Positions 8,969-19,273 of a stretch of DNA of 64,000 nucleotides are shown one piece after another. Below the pieces are notes generated by a model. It saw only the letters and a list, made by a program, of their open reading frames with translations, did no database searches and was not told where the DNA came from. The DNA is taken from NCBI RefSeq assembly GCF_900109735.1, contig NZ_FOAS01000002.1:62001-126000 (forward strand), in the 5' to 3' direction. The stretch is from Atopomonas hussainii (lineage in GTDB: Bacteria > Pseudomonadota > Gammaproteobacteria > Pseudomonadales > Pseudomonadaceae). Every line of letters starts with the position of its first letter. The first letter of the stretch is position 1. A program made the position numbers and the translations under genes.

Positions 8969-9848
8969 ACAGCATCGGTAGCAACTGCGCTACCAGCATG
9001 CCGGCGAACATCAAGCCGCAGCCGATAAAGCCGCGTAGGGTGAGGGTTTCATCCATCATCACCCAGCCGGCCATGGCGGCGAACACCGCCTCTAGCGAGA
9101 GAATAATCGCCGCGTGCGCCGGCGGTGCATCACGCTGTGCGACCAATTGCAGGGTAAAGCCCACGGCCACCGCCAGTGCGCCGCCGTACACAATGGCCGG
9201 CAAGGCTTGGATGATTTTCTCCAGCACCCACGGCTCGAAAGCTAACGCCAGCAGGCTGCTGATCACCGCGCAGGTGATGAACTGCACATAGGCGATCAAG
9301 ATCGGGTCGTGACGGCTGGCCATGCGCCCGGCGAGCAACACGTGCACGCCCCAGATCACCGCGCCGGCCAGTTGCAGCCAGTCGCCGGAGGCCACGCTGA
9401 AGTTCTCACCGACACTCAGCAAATACATACCGACCACCGCTAGCGACGCGCCTAGCCAGGTGCCGGCGCCGGTGCGCTGGCCAATCAACAGGCCCAGCAG
9501 CGGCACCATGATCACGTACAGGCCGGTGATAAAGCCTGAGTTGGTCACGGTGGTGAACATCAAGCCGACTTGCTGCAGGTTAATGCCAATGGTCAGCACC
9601 ACGCCTAAGGCAATGCCGCCGAGAATCGCAGAGCGATTCACCGGGCTTACCGCGTTTTGCGCACGGCGGCGCAGGCTAAACCAGTACAACACCGGAATCA
9701 GCAACACGGCGCCCAAGGCGAAGCGTAAGCCGGTGTAGAGGAACGGGCCGATCGCATCCATGCCCATTTTTTGTGCGACGAAAGTCGTACCCCAGATCAG
9801 CGCGGTGAGCAGCATTAACAGGTCAGCGCGCAAGGAATGGCGGGCCAT
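8934..9848 (-). CDS. EamA/DMT family permease
   Basis: The 304-residue protein is an almost wholly hydrophobic inner-membrane protein with about ten helices in two EamA repeats: an N-terminal ALIWGTTFVAQK block and the second-repeat block ILSLEAVFAAMAGWVMMDE. Substrate cannot be told. The ATG at 9848 follows AAGGAGA. The stop lies inside the end of the convergent DTW-protein gene. Confidence 0.9.
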   Translation of the reverse strand: MARHSLRADLLMLLTALIWGTTFVAQKMGMDAIGPFLYTGLRFALGAVLLIPVLYWFSLRRRAQNAVSPVNRSAILGGIALGVVLTIGINLQQVGLMFTTVTNSGFITGLYVIMVPLLGLLIGQRTGAGTWLGASLAVVGMYLLSVGENFSVASGDWLQLAGAVIWGVHVLLAGRMASRHDPILIAYVQFITCAVISSLLALAFEPWVLEKIIQALPAIVYGGALAVAVGFTLQLVAQRDAPPAHAAIILSLEAVFAAMAGWVMMDETLTLRGFIGCGLMFAGMLVAQLLPMLFKRPKALAESA

Positions 9849-9965
9849 TGCGAGGAATCTCCTTGAAGTAAACCGGGAGCATGCCTCAAGGCCGCGTGCT
9901 TGACCAGTTCCGCCAATCTCAGCCACCCTTGCTCATGGGCCGATACAACAACACAGGACATAAGC

Positions 9966-10613
9966 ATGGCCGCCTTGCATATCTTGATCGCCGACGATCA
10001 CCCGCTGTTTAGAAGTGCCTTGCACCAAGCCCTGAGCCGTGGGCTGGAAGAGGAAGCCCAGTTGGCCGAGGCGGAAAGCATCGCCCAGCTGGAAGAGCGC
10101 TTGAATGAGCGCAGTGACTGGGACTTAGTGCTGCTCGATTTAAACATGCCCGGCGCACGGGGCTTTTCTGGCTTAGTGCTGCTGCGCGGGCAGTTCCCGC
10201 ATGTGCCGGTGGTGATGATCTCGGCACAAGAAGAAGCCGCCGTGGTGCAGCGCGCTCGTGAATTTGGTGCCAGTGGCTTTATTCCCAAATCCAGCTCGTT
10301 GGAGGCGATTCAGCAGGCCGTGCGCGCCGTGTTGGATGGCGAAGTGTACTGGCCTGAGGTGACCGACACCGCGCCGGCGTTAAGCGCCGAAGCACGCGCC
10401 GCCAGCGAAGGCTTGGCGAGCCTCACGCCGCAGCAGTTTCGGGTGTTGTCGATGGTCTGTGAGGGCTTGCTAAATAAGCAGATTGCCTACGAGCTGAATG
10501 TCTCGGAGGCCACCATCAAGGCGCATGTCACGGCCATCTTCCGCAAGCTCAATGTGCGCACCCGCACGCAAGCAGCGCTGTTGTTGCAGCAGTTGGAGCA
10601 AGTGGAAGGCTGA
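9966..10613 (+). CDS. NarL/FixJ-type response regulator
   Basis: The 215-residue protein has a receiver domain (acidic pair D10-D11, phospho-acceptor D58 in LLDLNMPG, conserved lysine in IPKSS) and a C-terminal LuxR-type helix-turn-helix with LTPQQFRVLSMVCEGLLNKQ and ATIKAHVTAIFRKL. It resembles the AgmR/ErdR branch seen in pseudomonads but cannot be assigned. The start at 9966 follows an AGGA site. No histidine-kinase gene is adjacent. The stop directly abuts that of the convergent metallopeptidase gene. Confidence 0.9.
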   Translation: MAALHILIADDHPLFRSALHQALSRGLEEEAQLAEAESIAQLEERLNERSDWDLVLLDLNMPGARGFSGLVLLRGQFPHVPVVMISAQEEAAVVQRAREFGASGFIPKSSSLEAIQQAVRAVLDGEVYWPEVTDTAPALSAEARAASEGLASLTPQQFRVLSMVCEGLLNKQIAYELNVSEATIKAHVTAIFRKLNVRTRTQAALLLQQLEQVEG

Positions 10614-11468
10614 TTAATCGCGTTTAACCGCCAAGCGCTGCTGCTCGCGCAATTGCTGCAACGCGGGCATCAGGCGGGCGTAGTGGTCGATCAGCTCCCA
10701 GCACAAGCTCAGCTCGCCGGTGTTGCGGTCGTACCACGCATCGGCGGCGCCGCAGTTTTGCACGCGAATCTGTAGCGCGCGGGGCAGATAAAACAAGCTG
10801 CTGGCGCGCTGGGCAACGTTTTCCAGCACTTTACTGGCGCGCACGCGGCTGAGCAGCTCAGGGCCGTGCTCGATGCTGTCCAGCGGCTCTTCGTAACTCA
10901 CGCGGATGGCCTGCCCCTGATGCTCGGGGCGTTCGCGCTGGATGCGGGTGAGTAACCACTGTACGGCTTGCTCGACTTGGGCGTATTCCTGATCGCAATA
11001 CAGCGCGCGCTCGATGGGCAGGCCGGTGACTTCCAGCACCCATTCCAAGTGATCGGGATCGCTGCCGTAAATCAGGCAACTTAGGTTGTAAAAGCGTTGT
11101 TGATCGAGGGCGTGGCTGTCCCACACCACACTGGCGCCGCCATTGGCTTGGCTGTGTTGCCATTGCAGACGCCAGTAATCGGCGACATCCAGCAGGCGGC
11201 CATAGAAGTTTTTATCCAATTGCTCGCGCTGCATGAGCAGCAGGCCGTAAAAGCCCAGCTGGTCGGCGGCGTCTTCTTCGCGGCCGAGTACCGGCAAATG
11301 CAATTCGTGGATCAGCAAGTGACCCATTTCATGCATTAGGGTGAATTCGGCATTGGCGGTGACAAAGCGCAGTTGATCGACCGCCAGTACCCCGCTGGGC
11401 GTGCCGTGCTCGGCCTGCACCGGCAGGCAGAACAGGGCCAAGAGCAGGGTCAGTAAGCGGGCTGGCAT
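10614..11468 (-). CDS. DUF4344 putative metallopeptidase, exported
   Basis: The 284-residue protein has a signal peptide (MPARLLTLLLALFCLPVQA) and a zincin motif HEMGH followed by ELHLPVLGREEDAAD, with a downstream acidic residue that could be the third zinc ligand, as in DUF4344 proteins. It is likely periplasmic. Its substrate is unknown. The start at 11468 is chosen for the signal peptide and a GAGG sequence upstream. It lies 73 bp downstream of yejK on the same strand and touches the response-regulator gene end to end. Confidence 0.85.
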   Translation of the reverse strand: MPARLLTLLLALFCLPVQAEHGTPSGVLAVDQLRFVTANAEFTLMHEMGHLLIHELHLPVLGREEDAADQLGFYGLLLMQREQLDKNFYGRLLDVADYWRLQWQHSQANGGASVVWDSHALDQQRFYNLSCLIYGSDPDHLEWVLEVTGLPIERALYCDQEYAQVEQAVQWLLTRIQRERPEHQGQAIRVSYEEPLDSIEHGPELLSRVRASKVLENVAQRASSLFYLPRALQIRVQNCGAADAWYDRNTGELSLCWELIDHYARLMPALQQLREQQRLAVKRD

Positions 11469-11541
11469 AAAGACGCCTCGTGGTGATGTGTCTTTAAGTG
11501 TAGTTGCGCAGAGCTTAAACCGGCGCTGCACTGGCCAACGC

Positions 11542-12546
11542 TTAGCCGCGGCGTTTGAGTTGGTCGCGCAATTGGCTGGGTACGCCGCGAATAATCAGGC
11601 GGTCGCTTTCTTCGTCGAACTCGATCATCTCGCCGAGCAAATGTGCCTCAAAGCTGATCGATAGCCCCTGCGCGCGGCCAGTAAAGCGGCGAAATTGCTG
11701 CAAGGTGCGTTTGTCGGCGGGGATTTCCGCCGACAGGCCGTAGTCTTTGTTGCGGATGTAGTCGTAGAAGGCGCGCGGCTGGCTTTCGTCGAGCAGGCCC
11801 GACAGCTCATCCAAGGTGACCGGCTGGCCTTGGCGGTTTTGGCTTTGTGCGTAGTCGACCAAGGTTTTGGTTTTCTCGCGGCTGCTGTCGGTGTCGAGCG
11901 CTTCTTCCTCTACATAGTCGCTAAAGGCTTTGAGCAGGGTGCGGGTTTCTTCCGGCGCATCCACGCCTTCTTGGCAGCCGATAAAGTCGCGGAAGTAATC
12001 CGATACCTTCTTGCCGTTGCGCCCGCGAATAAACGAGATGTACTGCTTGGACTTCTGATTCTGCCGCCACTCCGACAGGTTAATCCGCGCCGCCAAGTGC
12101 AGCTGGCCCAAATCGAGGTGGCGTGCGGGCGCGACCTCTAAGCTTTCGGTGACGGTCACGCCATCGCTGTGGTGCAGCAGGGCAATCACTAAGTAGTCGG
12201 TCATGCCTTGGCGGTAATGGGCAAACAGCACATGGCCGCCGACTGCCAAGTTGGACTCTTCCATCAAGGTTTTTAGCTGCTCGCAGGCCTTGCCGGTAAA
12301 GCGCGGGAAGTCGCTTTCTTCGTTCAGATAAGCCGTTAGCCAACCGCTAAATGGGTACGCGCCAGATTCTTCATGGAAGTAACCCCAGGCTTTGTTGGGC
12401 TTGGCGTTGTAGCTGTCATTAAGGTCGGCGAGCAGGTTTTCCAGCGCTTGTGAGCCGGGCAGTTCACCGTCGCGCAGGTGTAGCTGTGCCGGTTGGCCGT
12501 CGGGTTTCTTGTCAATGCGATGAACAGTGCAGTGCAGAATGGGCAT
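11542..12546 (-). CDS. yejK: Nucleoid-associated protein YejK/NdpA
   Basis: The 334-residue protein matches the 37-kDa nucleoid-associated family: [14 protein letters not shown] start, [21 protein letters not shown] end and the [22 protein letters not shown] core. It binds the nucleoid; its exact role is unknown. It is transcribed divergently from the GGDEF gene across a 135-bp promoter region and precedes the DUF4344 gene. Confidence 0.93.
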   Translation of the reverse strand: MPILHCTVHRIDKKPDGQPAQLHLRDGELPGSQALENLLADLNDSYNAKPNKAWGYFHEESGAYPFSGWLTAYLNEESDFPRFTGKACEQLKTLMEESNLAVGGHVLFAHYRQGMTDYLVIALLHHSDGVTVTESLEVAPARHLDLGQLHLAARINLSEWRQNQKSKQYISFIRGRNGKKVSDYFRDFIGCQEGVDAPEETRTLLKAFSDYVEEEALDTDSSREKTKTLVDYAQSQNRQGQPVTLDELSGLLDESQPRAFYDYIRNKDYGLSAEIPADKRTLQQFRRFTGRAQGLSISFEAHLLGEMIEFDEESDRLIIRGVPSQLRDQLKRRG

Positions 12547-12681
12547 GGAATAACCGTGTACGTGAGCAATCTAAGGCCGCCAGTGTACTGGACTGCGCCG
12601 GCAGGCCGAAGTGCTGGCAAGCAGAATGGCCAACGCTGGCTAAACTCAAGCGAAAGACTCACAAGCAGCATAGGCAAGGCA

Positions 12682-14298
12682 ATGCAGAAAACACGGCAGG
12701 GTAGCTGGCAGTGGCACGCGGTGGCGTTGAGCATGCTGTTTTACAGCCAGCTTGCGCAGGCCTTAGAAGAGATTACCTTGCGCTTGCGTTGGGTGCCGCA
12801 GTACCAGTTTGCTGGCTACTACATGGCGCTGGAGAAAGGCTTTTATGCCGATGCCGGCTTTGACGTGCGCATTGTGACCCCAGAGCAGGGCATGCCCGGC
12901 ACCATCGAGCATGTGCTCAGCGGTGGCGCTGAATTTGGTGTGGCTAACTCCGGCATTGTGCGTGAGCGTGCGGCCGGCAAGCCGCTAGTGGCCTTGGCTG
13001 CCGTGGGCCAGCACGCGCCTAGCGTGTGGTTGGTGCGTGCCGATTCGGGGATTGCCAGTTTGGACGACTTGGTCGGCAAACGCTTGATGTCGATTGCCGC
13101 CAATCACTTTGAAAGTATCGAGCTGTTTGCGCCCTTTTTGCTGGAAGGCATTAGCTTGGATCAGCTCAAACTGATCCCCACCAGTTACCAAGCGCAAAGC
13201 CTGATTAACGGCGAGACCGACGCGCTGAACGCCTACATCACCAACGAGCCTTTCGAGATGATGCAGGCCAACGTCGATTACCGCATCATTCGCCCCAGCG
13301 CCTACGGGGTCGATTTTTACAGCGACATTTTGTTCACCACCGAGCAGCAGATTGCCGAGCATCCCGAGCGGGTGCAGGCATTTTTGCAGGCCAGCCTCAA
13401 AGGCTGGCGTTATGCCCTGGAGCATGTGGATGAAACTGTTAACGTGCTGCATCGCAAATACGCCACACACCGCTCACTTGAGCACCTGCGCTACGAGGCG
13501 CAGAGCTTTCGCGAGCTGATCAACCCCGATGTGATCAGCATTGGCCACATGAACCTTGGTCGCTGGCAGCATATCGCGCAAATGCACCGCGAGATGGGGC
13601 TGTTGCAGGGCGAAGTGGATTGGCAGCAGTTTATCTACCAAGGCCCTGCGCCTAATGGCGGGGTGGATCTGCGTGCGCTGCTCAGTGTCGCGGCCGTGGC
13701 TTTGTTTATGGGCTTGCTGGCGCTGTGGTATTGGCGCTGGAATGCCCGCTTGCGCTACGAGATTAGCGAGCGGCGCAAAGCCGAAGACCTGTTGCGTATG
13801 CTGGCCACCACGGACGAACTCACTGGCTTGGCCAATCGACGCAACTTTTTTGGCCATGCGGTGGATGAGTTTAACCGTGCCAATCGCTATACCCGACCGT
13901 TGTGTTTGCTGTTGCTGGATCTGGATTGGTTTAAGCAGGTCAACGACGACTATGGGCACCAAATGGGCGATCAGGCGCTACGCCAGATGGGCCAAGTGTT
14001 CAAAGTGGTGTTGCGGCATAGCGATATAGCCGGGCGCATCGGTGGTGAAGAGTTTGCGGTGCTGTTGCCAGAAACCGAGCTGGCGGTTGCCGAGCAGGTG
14101 GCGGAGCGTTTACGGGCCACGGTGGCTAACTCCACGGTGGAGTTACCGGGCAGTGCACCCTGTCAGATCACCGTGAGCATTGGGGTGACGGCATTTGCCA
14201 GCAGTGATGATGAGTTTGAGCAGATGTATAACCGCGCCGACACGGCACTCTACGCGGCCAAAAATAACGGGCGTGATCAGGTGCAAGTGCAAACCTGA
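12682..14298 (+). CDS. Periplasmic NMT1/THI5-like binding domain fused to a diguanylate cyclase
   Basis: The 538-residue protein has a signal sequence, then an ABC-type substrate-binding domain of the NMT1/THI5 class (RWVPQYQFAGYYMALEKGFY near residue 37 and SGGAEFGVANSGIV), a transmembrane helix near residues 331-350 and a GGDEF domain. The catalytic motif is GGEEF near residue 453, preceded five residues earlier by RHSD, a complete RxxD inhibitory site, so it is probably an active, feedback-controlled c-di-GMP synthase. The sensor half resembles pyrimidine-precursor binding proteins, so it may sense such a ligand in the periplasm. The ATG at 12682 follows AAGG and gives a proper signal peptide; upstream in-frame codons overlap the yejK promoter. 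Confidence 0.9.
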   Translation: MQKTRQGSWQWHAVALSMLFYSQLAQALEEITLRLRWVPQYQFAGYYMALEKGFYADAGFDVRIVTPEQGMPGTIEHVLSGGAEFGVANSGIVRERAAGKPLVALAAVGQHAPSVWLVRADSGIASLDDLVGKRLMSIAANHFESIELFAPFLLEGISLDQLKLIPTSYQAQSLINGETDALNAYITNEPFEMMQANVDYRIIRPSAYGVDFYSDILFTTEQQIAEHPERVQAFLQASLKGWRYALEHVDETVNVLHRKYATHRSLEHLRYEAQSFRELINPDVISIGHMNLGRWQHIAQMHREMGLLQGEVDWQQFIYQGPAPNGGVDLRALLSVAAVALFMGLLALWYWRWNARLRYEISERRKAEDLLRMLATTDELTGLANRRNFFGHAVDEFNRANRYTRPLCLLLLDLDWFKQVNDDYGHQMGDQALRQMGQVFKVVLRHSDIAGRIGGEEFAVLLPETELAVAEQVAERLRATVANSTVELPGSAPCQITVSIGVTAFASSDDEFEQMYNRADTALYAAKNNGRDQVQVQT

Positions 14299-14313
14299 AC
14301 ACGCCCTGAGGGT

Positions 14314-15687
14314 TTAGATCAGCCCTTTCATCAGCATGAACACCGCCGCACCAGCGATATAGCCAAGAAATGCCAGCCAGGCGATTTTCTTCAGATACCA
14401 AATGAAGTTGATCTTCTCCAGGCCCATCGCCGCGACGCCGGCGGCCGAGCCGATGATCAAGCAGCTACCGCCGGTACCGGCGCAGTACGCCAAGAACTCC
14501 CAGAACACGCCGTCGACGACAAACTTCGACAGCCACGGGTCGCTGGCCACACCGGCGGCGGCATGCGCACCAACCAGTGGGTACATCTTCATTGAACCGG
14601 CCACCAGCGGCACGTTATCCACCATGGAGGACAGCAAGCCGATGGCCAGGTTAATCGCGTAGACGTTGCCCAGGCTTTCCCGCAGGAAGGTAGCCATCTG
14701 GGTTAGGTGGCCAGCGGTGGAGAGGCTCGATACCGCGAGCAGAATGCCCAAGAAGAACAGCACGCTGGTGGTGTCGATTTTGCGCAATACGCCGACGACC
14801 GATAGCGGATGCTTATCTTCATCGTTTTTGCCGCGATGGATAACTTCTGTCACCACCCACAACACGCCCAGGCCCAGCAGAATGCCCATGTAGGGCGGCA
14901 GGTGGGTCACGGTTTTAAACACCGGCACAAACAGCAGCGCGCCGATACCGAGACAGAAGATCAGGTTGCGCTCGTAGGCGCTGGTGGGGTCGCGGCGCTC
15001 TTCATCGCTTTGCGCTAAAGCGGGGCGCTCCACTTCGCCTTTAAAGGTGAAGGTCAGTAGCACTAAGGGCACCAACAAGCACACTAAGCTGGGGATGATC
15101 AGGCTCACCACAATACCGCTGGCGGTGATTTGCCCGCCGATCCACAGCATGGTGGTGGTCACGTCACCAATCGGCGACCACGCGCCGCCGGCGTTAGCGG
15201 CAATCACCACAATGCCGGCGAAGAACCAGCGCTCGTGCTGGTCGGCCACCAGCTTGCGCAGCAGTGACACCATGACGATGGTGGTGGTCAGGTTATCCAG
15301 CGCGGCAGACAGGAAGAAGGTAATCAGCGCCACCAGCCACAGCAGCTTGACGCGATTGTTGGTGGTGATGCGGTCGGTGATCACCTTAAAGCCTTCGTGG
15401 GCGTCGATCAGCTCGACGATGGTCATCGCGCCCATCAAGAAGAACAGAATCTCCGAGACTTCGCCTAAGTGATGGCGTAGCTCGGTTACCACGCGAGCCG
15501 TGGCATCGTCGCTGGCGTGCGCCGCGCCTTCCACAATCGGTAGCAAGGTTTCTGCGCCGAGCACCAAAACAGTCCACGTCAGCACGGCGGTGAGCAATGC
15601 TGAGGCAGCTTTATCGATTTTTAACGGGTGCTCAAAGGCGATACACAGGTAGCCAAGAACGAACAACAGGGCCATCAACGCATACAT
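14314..15687 (-). CDS. nhaD: NhaD-type Na+/H+ antiporter
   Basis: The 457-residue protein has about 12 hydrophobic segments and the ion-transporter blocks LDNLTTTIVMVSLLRKL, NAGGAWSPIGDVTTTMLW, SSMVDNVPLVAGSMKMYP and AYCAGTGGSCLIIGSAAG characteristic of NhaD. It exports Na+ (or Li+) for protons and supports growth in salty or alkaline conditions. It converges on the GGDEF gene with only 15 bp between stops. A ribosome-binding site before the ATG is weak. Confidence 0.93.
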   Translation of the reverse strand: MYALMALLFVLGYLCIAFEHPLKIDKAASALLTAVLTWTVLVLGAETLLPIVEGAAHASDDATARVVTELRHHLGEVSEILFFLMGAMTIVELIDAHEGFKVITDRITTNNRVKLLWLVALITFFLSAALDNLTTTIVMVSLLRKLVADQHERWFFAGIVVIAANAGGAWSPIGDVTTTMLWIGGQITASGIVVSLIIPSLVCLLVPLVLLTFTFKGEVERPALAQSDEERRDPTSAYERNLIFCLGIGALLFVPVFKTVTHLPPYMGILLGLGVLWVVTEVIHRGKNDEDKHPLSVVGVLRKIDTTSVLFFLGILLAVSSLSTAGHLTQMATFLRESLGNVYAINLAIGLLSSMVDNVPLVAGSMKMYPLVGAHAAAGVASDPWLSKFVVDGVFWEFLAYCAGTGGSCLIIGSAAGVAAMGLEKINFIWYLKKIAWLAFLGYIAGAAVFMLMKGLI

Positions 15688-15806
15688 AGCAGCAGTTTCC
15701 GGTCAGCAAGTGAGTGAAAGGGCGAGGCGTAAGGCAATCTTTGCGCCAGAGCAGTGTGCCCCAGCGCAAATAATTTGAAATAGATGCAAGTCAAGTTAAC
15801 GCCGCG

Positions 15807-16271
15807 TTACGCCGCTTGCTGCTGCTGACAACGCGCTTTAAGCACCTTGTGGCGATGCTTAAACAGCAAGCTGACCAGCAAGCGGGTGCGCAGGCTGGCA
15901 AACGGGTAGGGCACGACAGTGACTTCGTCATCCAGCAGGGTGCCGCCGTTGTTGGCGTGAATGCGCCGCTCGTGGCGCCAGTAGCGCACCCCGGTCATGG
16001 GCGACTCTTCGACAAAACCGACGCCGGGAGTCAGTTCTTTGAGGGTGACCTTGCTGCGGCCAATCGGCAGTACGCCAAACAGCCACATCCAGCTGGTGAA
16101 GATGGGTTGGTCGGGGACGATATCGAGGTTCGCCAGCGACTCGATGCCATCGGGCGCCGACAAGTGCAGCCACGGCTGAAATTCTTCACGCAGCGTGTCG
16201 GCGTGGCTGATCCATTCCCAGACGGTTTCTGGGCTGGCGTCCAATTGCGAGGTGAAATGTAGCGTCAACAT
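15807..16271 (-). CDS. SRPBCC-fold protein
   Basis: The 154-residue protein begins LTLHFTSQLDASPETVWEWISHADTL, the typical start of START/SRPBCC ligand-binding proteins, and has the matching mid-section ELTPGVGFVEESPMTGVRYWRHERRI. Ligand and role are unknown. A good GGAGGG precedes the ATG. It lies downstream of valS, separated from it by a terminator, so it probably has its own promoter. Confidence 0.75.
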   Translation of the reverse strand: MLTLHFTSQLDASPETVWEWISHADTLREEFQPWLHLSAPDGIESLANLDIVPDQPIFTSWMWLFGVLPIGRSKVTLKELTPGVGFVEESPMTGVRYWRHERRIHANNGGTLLDDEVTVVPYPFASLRTRLLVSLLFKHRHKVLKARCQQQQAA

Positions 16272-16300
16272 GCGGACTCCCTCCTGCGCTGTGCGCGTCT

Positions 16301-16333
16301 AAAAACACAAGGGCCCGCAAATGCGAGCCCTTG
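16301..16333 (-). terminator. Terminator of valS
   Basis: On the minus strand CAAGGGCTCGCA pairs with TGCGGGCCCTTG (one mismatch) and is followed by TGTTTTTAG. Confidence 0.8.
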
Positions 16334-16338
16334 ATGGT

Positions 16339-19170
16339 TTACAGCGTGGCGATGCGTGCGCGTTGTTCGCGCAGCTGGCCAAGTGCCTGCTCGGCTTCGG
16401 CCAGCTTGGCGCGCTCTTTATCGAGCACTTCGGCTGGCGCCTTGGCAACGAAGCCTTCGTTGGCCAACTTGCCGCCAACCCGCTTCACCTCGCCTTCGAG
16501 CTTGGTCAGCTCTTTGTCGAGGCGTGCCAGCTCGGCGTCTTTATCGATCAGCCCGGCCATGGGCACCAGCACCTGCATCTCGCCGACCAAGGCGGTGGCA
16601 GACATCGGCGCTTCTTCGCCGGCGGCCAGCAGGCTGACGGACTCCAGCTTGGCCAGTTTGGCCAGCAGGGGCTTTAAGTCGCTTAAGCGGCGCTGGTCTT
16701 CGGCGCTGCTGTTGGCCAGTACCACGTCGATGCGCTTGGCTAGCGAAATCTTCATCTCGCCGCGAATCTGCCGCACACCGAGCATAAAGTCTTTCAGCCA
16801 GGCGATATCGGCTTCGGCGGTGGCGTCGATGCGTTCTTCGGCGGCGACTGGCCACGGCTGTAGCATCAGGGTGTCGCCTTGCTTGCCGGCTTGAGTCTTG
16901 ATGCGCTGCCAGATTTCTTCGGTGATAAACGGCATAAACGGGTGCGCTAAGCGCAGCGCGGTTTCCAGCACGCGCACTAAGGTGCGGCGGGTGCCACGCA
17001 GACGCTCCACGGAGCTGTTTTCGTCCCAGAATACCGGCTTAACCAGTTCCAGATACCAGGCGCAGTATTCGTCCCAGATGAACTCGTAGAGCGCTTGGCT
17101 GGCGAGGTCGAAGCGGAAGGCGTCCAGCTGACGGGTCACTTCCTGCTCGCAGCGCTGCAGCGACGAGATAATCCAGCGGTCGACTGCCGACAGCTCAACC
17201 GCTTCGCCGTTGGCGCCGCAGTCTTGACCGTCGGTGTTTTCCAGTACGAAGTTGGCAGCGTTCCACAGCTTGTTACAGAAGTTGCGGTAACCCTCGACGC
17301 GGCCCATGTCGAACTTAATGTCGCGGCCGGTGGAGGCCAGCGAGCAGAAGGTAAAGCGCAGCGCGTCGGTGCCGTAGCTGGCGATGCCTTCGGGGAATTC
17401 AGCCTTGGTCTGCTTGGCGATCTTCTCGGCCAGCTTTGGCTGCATCATGCCGGTGGTGCGTTTTTCCAGCAGGGCGTCCAGCTCGATGCCGTCGATGATG
17501 TCCAGCGGGTCGAGCACGTTGCCCTTGGATTTGGACATCTTCTGGCCCTGCCCATCACGCACTAAGCCATGCACATAGACAGTCTTGAACGGAATCTGTC
17601 CGGTCAGGTGCAGGCTCATCATGATCATCCGCGCCACCCAGAAGAAGATGATGTCGAAGCCGGTGACCAACACGTCGGTGGGGTGGAAGGTCTTTAAGAA
17701 GTCGGTTTGTTCTGGCCAGCCGAGGGTGGAGAAGGTCCACAGGCCTGAGCTGAACCAAGTATCCAGCACGTCGTCGTCTTGGCGCAGGGCGATGTCGCCT
17801 AAGTTGTGATTGGCACGCACTTCGGCTTCGTTGCGGCCGACATAGACGTTACCGGCGTCGTCGTACCAGGCCGGAATACGGTGGCCCCACCACAGCTGAC
17901 GGCTGATGCACCAGTCTTGGATGTCGCGCATCCAGCTGAAGTACATGTTTTCGTACTGCTTGGGCACAAACTGAATAACGCCACCTTCCACTGCCGCGAT
18001 GGCTTTCTCGGCCAGCGGCTTGGTGGAGACGTACCACTGGTCGGTCAGCCACGGCTCGATCACAGTGCCGGAGCGGTCGCCCTTAGGCACTTTCAGTGCG
18101 TGGTCTTCGATTTTCTCCAGCAGGCCAGCGGCCTCGAAGGCGGCGACGATTTGCTTGCGTGCCTCAAAGCGGTCCAGCCCGGCGTATTGCTCGGGCAGGC
18201 GGGTATCGAGGTCGTTATTCACGCTGCCGTCTAAGTTAAACACCTGCGCTTGGCGTAGAACGGCGGCGTTTTGGTCGAAGATGTTGATCAGCGGCAGGTT
18301 GTGACGCTTGCCCACTTCGTAGTCGTTGAAGTCGTGCGCCGGGGTGATCTTCACGCAGCCGGTGCCGAACTCAGGGTCGCAGTAATCATCGGCGACAATC
18401 GGAATGCGTCGGCCAACCAAGGGCAGTTCAACGAACTTGCCGATCAGCGCCTTATAGCGCTCGTCTTCCGGGTGCACGGCCACGGCGCTGTCGCCGAGCA
18501 TGGTTTCCGGACGAGTGGTGGCAACGATCAGGTAGCTTTGCCCTTCGGCGGTCATGGCGCCGTCGGCCAGCGGGTAGCGCAGGTTCCACAGCGAGCCTTT
18601 CTCGTCATGGTTCTCCACTTCAAGGTCAGAAATCGCCGTGTGCAGCTTGGTATCCCAGTTGACCAAACGCTTGCCGCGATAGATCAGGCCGTCTTCGTGC
18701 AGGCGGACAAAGGCTTCTTGCACGGCGGCAGACAGGCCTTCATCCATGGTGAAACGTTCGCGTGACCAGTCTACCGAGCTGCCTAAGCGGCGAATCTGCC
18801 GGGTGATGGTGCCGCCGGATTGCTCTTTCCATTCCCAGACTTTGTCGAGGAACTTGTCGCGGCCTAAGTCGTGGCGCGAAATGCCTTGGGCGCTCAGTTG
18901 GCGCTCGACCACCATCTGCGTGGCGATGCCCGCGTGGTCGGTGCCCGGCTGCCACAGGGTGTTGCGGCCTTGCATGCGGCGGAAGCGAATCAGCGCATCC
19001 ATGATGGCGTTGTTGAAACCATGACCCATGTGCAGGCTGCCGGTGACATTCGGCGGCGGAATCATGATGGTGTACGACTCGCCGGCGCCTTGCGGTGCGA
19101 AGTAATTGTTGTTCTCCCAGGTTTGATACCAGGAGGTTTCGATGGCGTGCGGCTGGTAGGTCTTGTCCAT
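16339..19170 (-). CDS. valS: Valyl-tRNA synthetase
   Basis: ValRS charges tRNA-Val. The 943-residue class I enzyme has the HIGH-type motif in [18 protein letters not shown], the KMSKSKGN loop, the editing-domain block [10 protein letters not shown], and the C-terminal coiled coil ([20 protein letters not shown]) typical of ValRS. Full length. In the same direction upstream lie a hypothetical gene order shared with Pseudomonas (pepA, holC, unknown, valS), suggesting one transcription unit. Confidence 0.98.
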   Translation of the reverse strand: MDKTYQPHAIETSWYQTWENNNYFAPQGAGESYTIMIPPPNVTGSLHMGHGFNNAIMDALIRFRRMQGRNTLWQPGTDHAGIATQMVVERQLSAQGISRHDLGRDKFLDKVWEWKEQSGGTITRQIRRLGSSVDWSRERFTMDEGLSAAVQEAFVRLHEDGLIYRGKRLVNWDTKLHTAISDLEVENHDEKGSLWNLRYPLADGAMTAEGQSYLIVATTRPETMLGDSAVAVHPEDERYKALIGKFVELPLVGRRIPIVADDYCDPEFGTGCVKITPAHDFNDYEVGKRHNLPLINIFDQNAAVLRQAQVFNLDGSVNNDLDTRLPEQYAGLDRFEARKQIVAAFEAAGLLEKIEDHALKVPKGDRSGTVIEPWLTDQWYVSTKPLAEKAIAAVEGGVIQFVPKQYENMYFSWMRDIQDWCISRQLWWGHRIPAWYDDAGNVYVGRNEAEVRANHNLGDIALRQDDDVLDTWFSSGLWTFSTLGWPEQTDFLKTFHPTDVLVTGFDIIFFWVARMIMMSLHLTGQIPFKTVYVHGLVRDGQGQKMSKSKGNVLDPLDIIDGIELDALLEKRTTGMMQPKLAEKIAKQTKAEFPEGIASYGTDALRFTFCSLASTGRDIKFDMGRVEGYRNFCNKLWNAANFVLENTDGQDCGANGEAVELSAVDRWIISSLQRCEQEVTRQLDAFRFDLASQALYEFIWDEYCAWYLELVKPVFWDENSSVERLRGTRRTLVRVLETALRLAHPFMPFITEEIWQRIKTQAGKQGDTLMLQPWPVAAEERIDATAEADIAWLKDFMLGVRQIRGEMKISLAKRIDVVLANSSAEDQRRLSDLKPLLAKLAKLESVSLLAAGEEAPMSATALVGEMQVLVPMAGLIDKDAELARLDKELTKLEGEVKRVGGKLANEGFVAKAPAEVLDKERAKLAEAEQALGQLREQRARIATL

Positions 19171-19273
19171 GGGCAGGCTGATCGGTCCGGAAAGTGTGAA
19201 AGCCGGACAGTATAACGGCTGTTAGGCCGTTCTCAGAAGCCGCAAGGATGATTGGTGGCTAGCAGGGTGCCGA

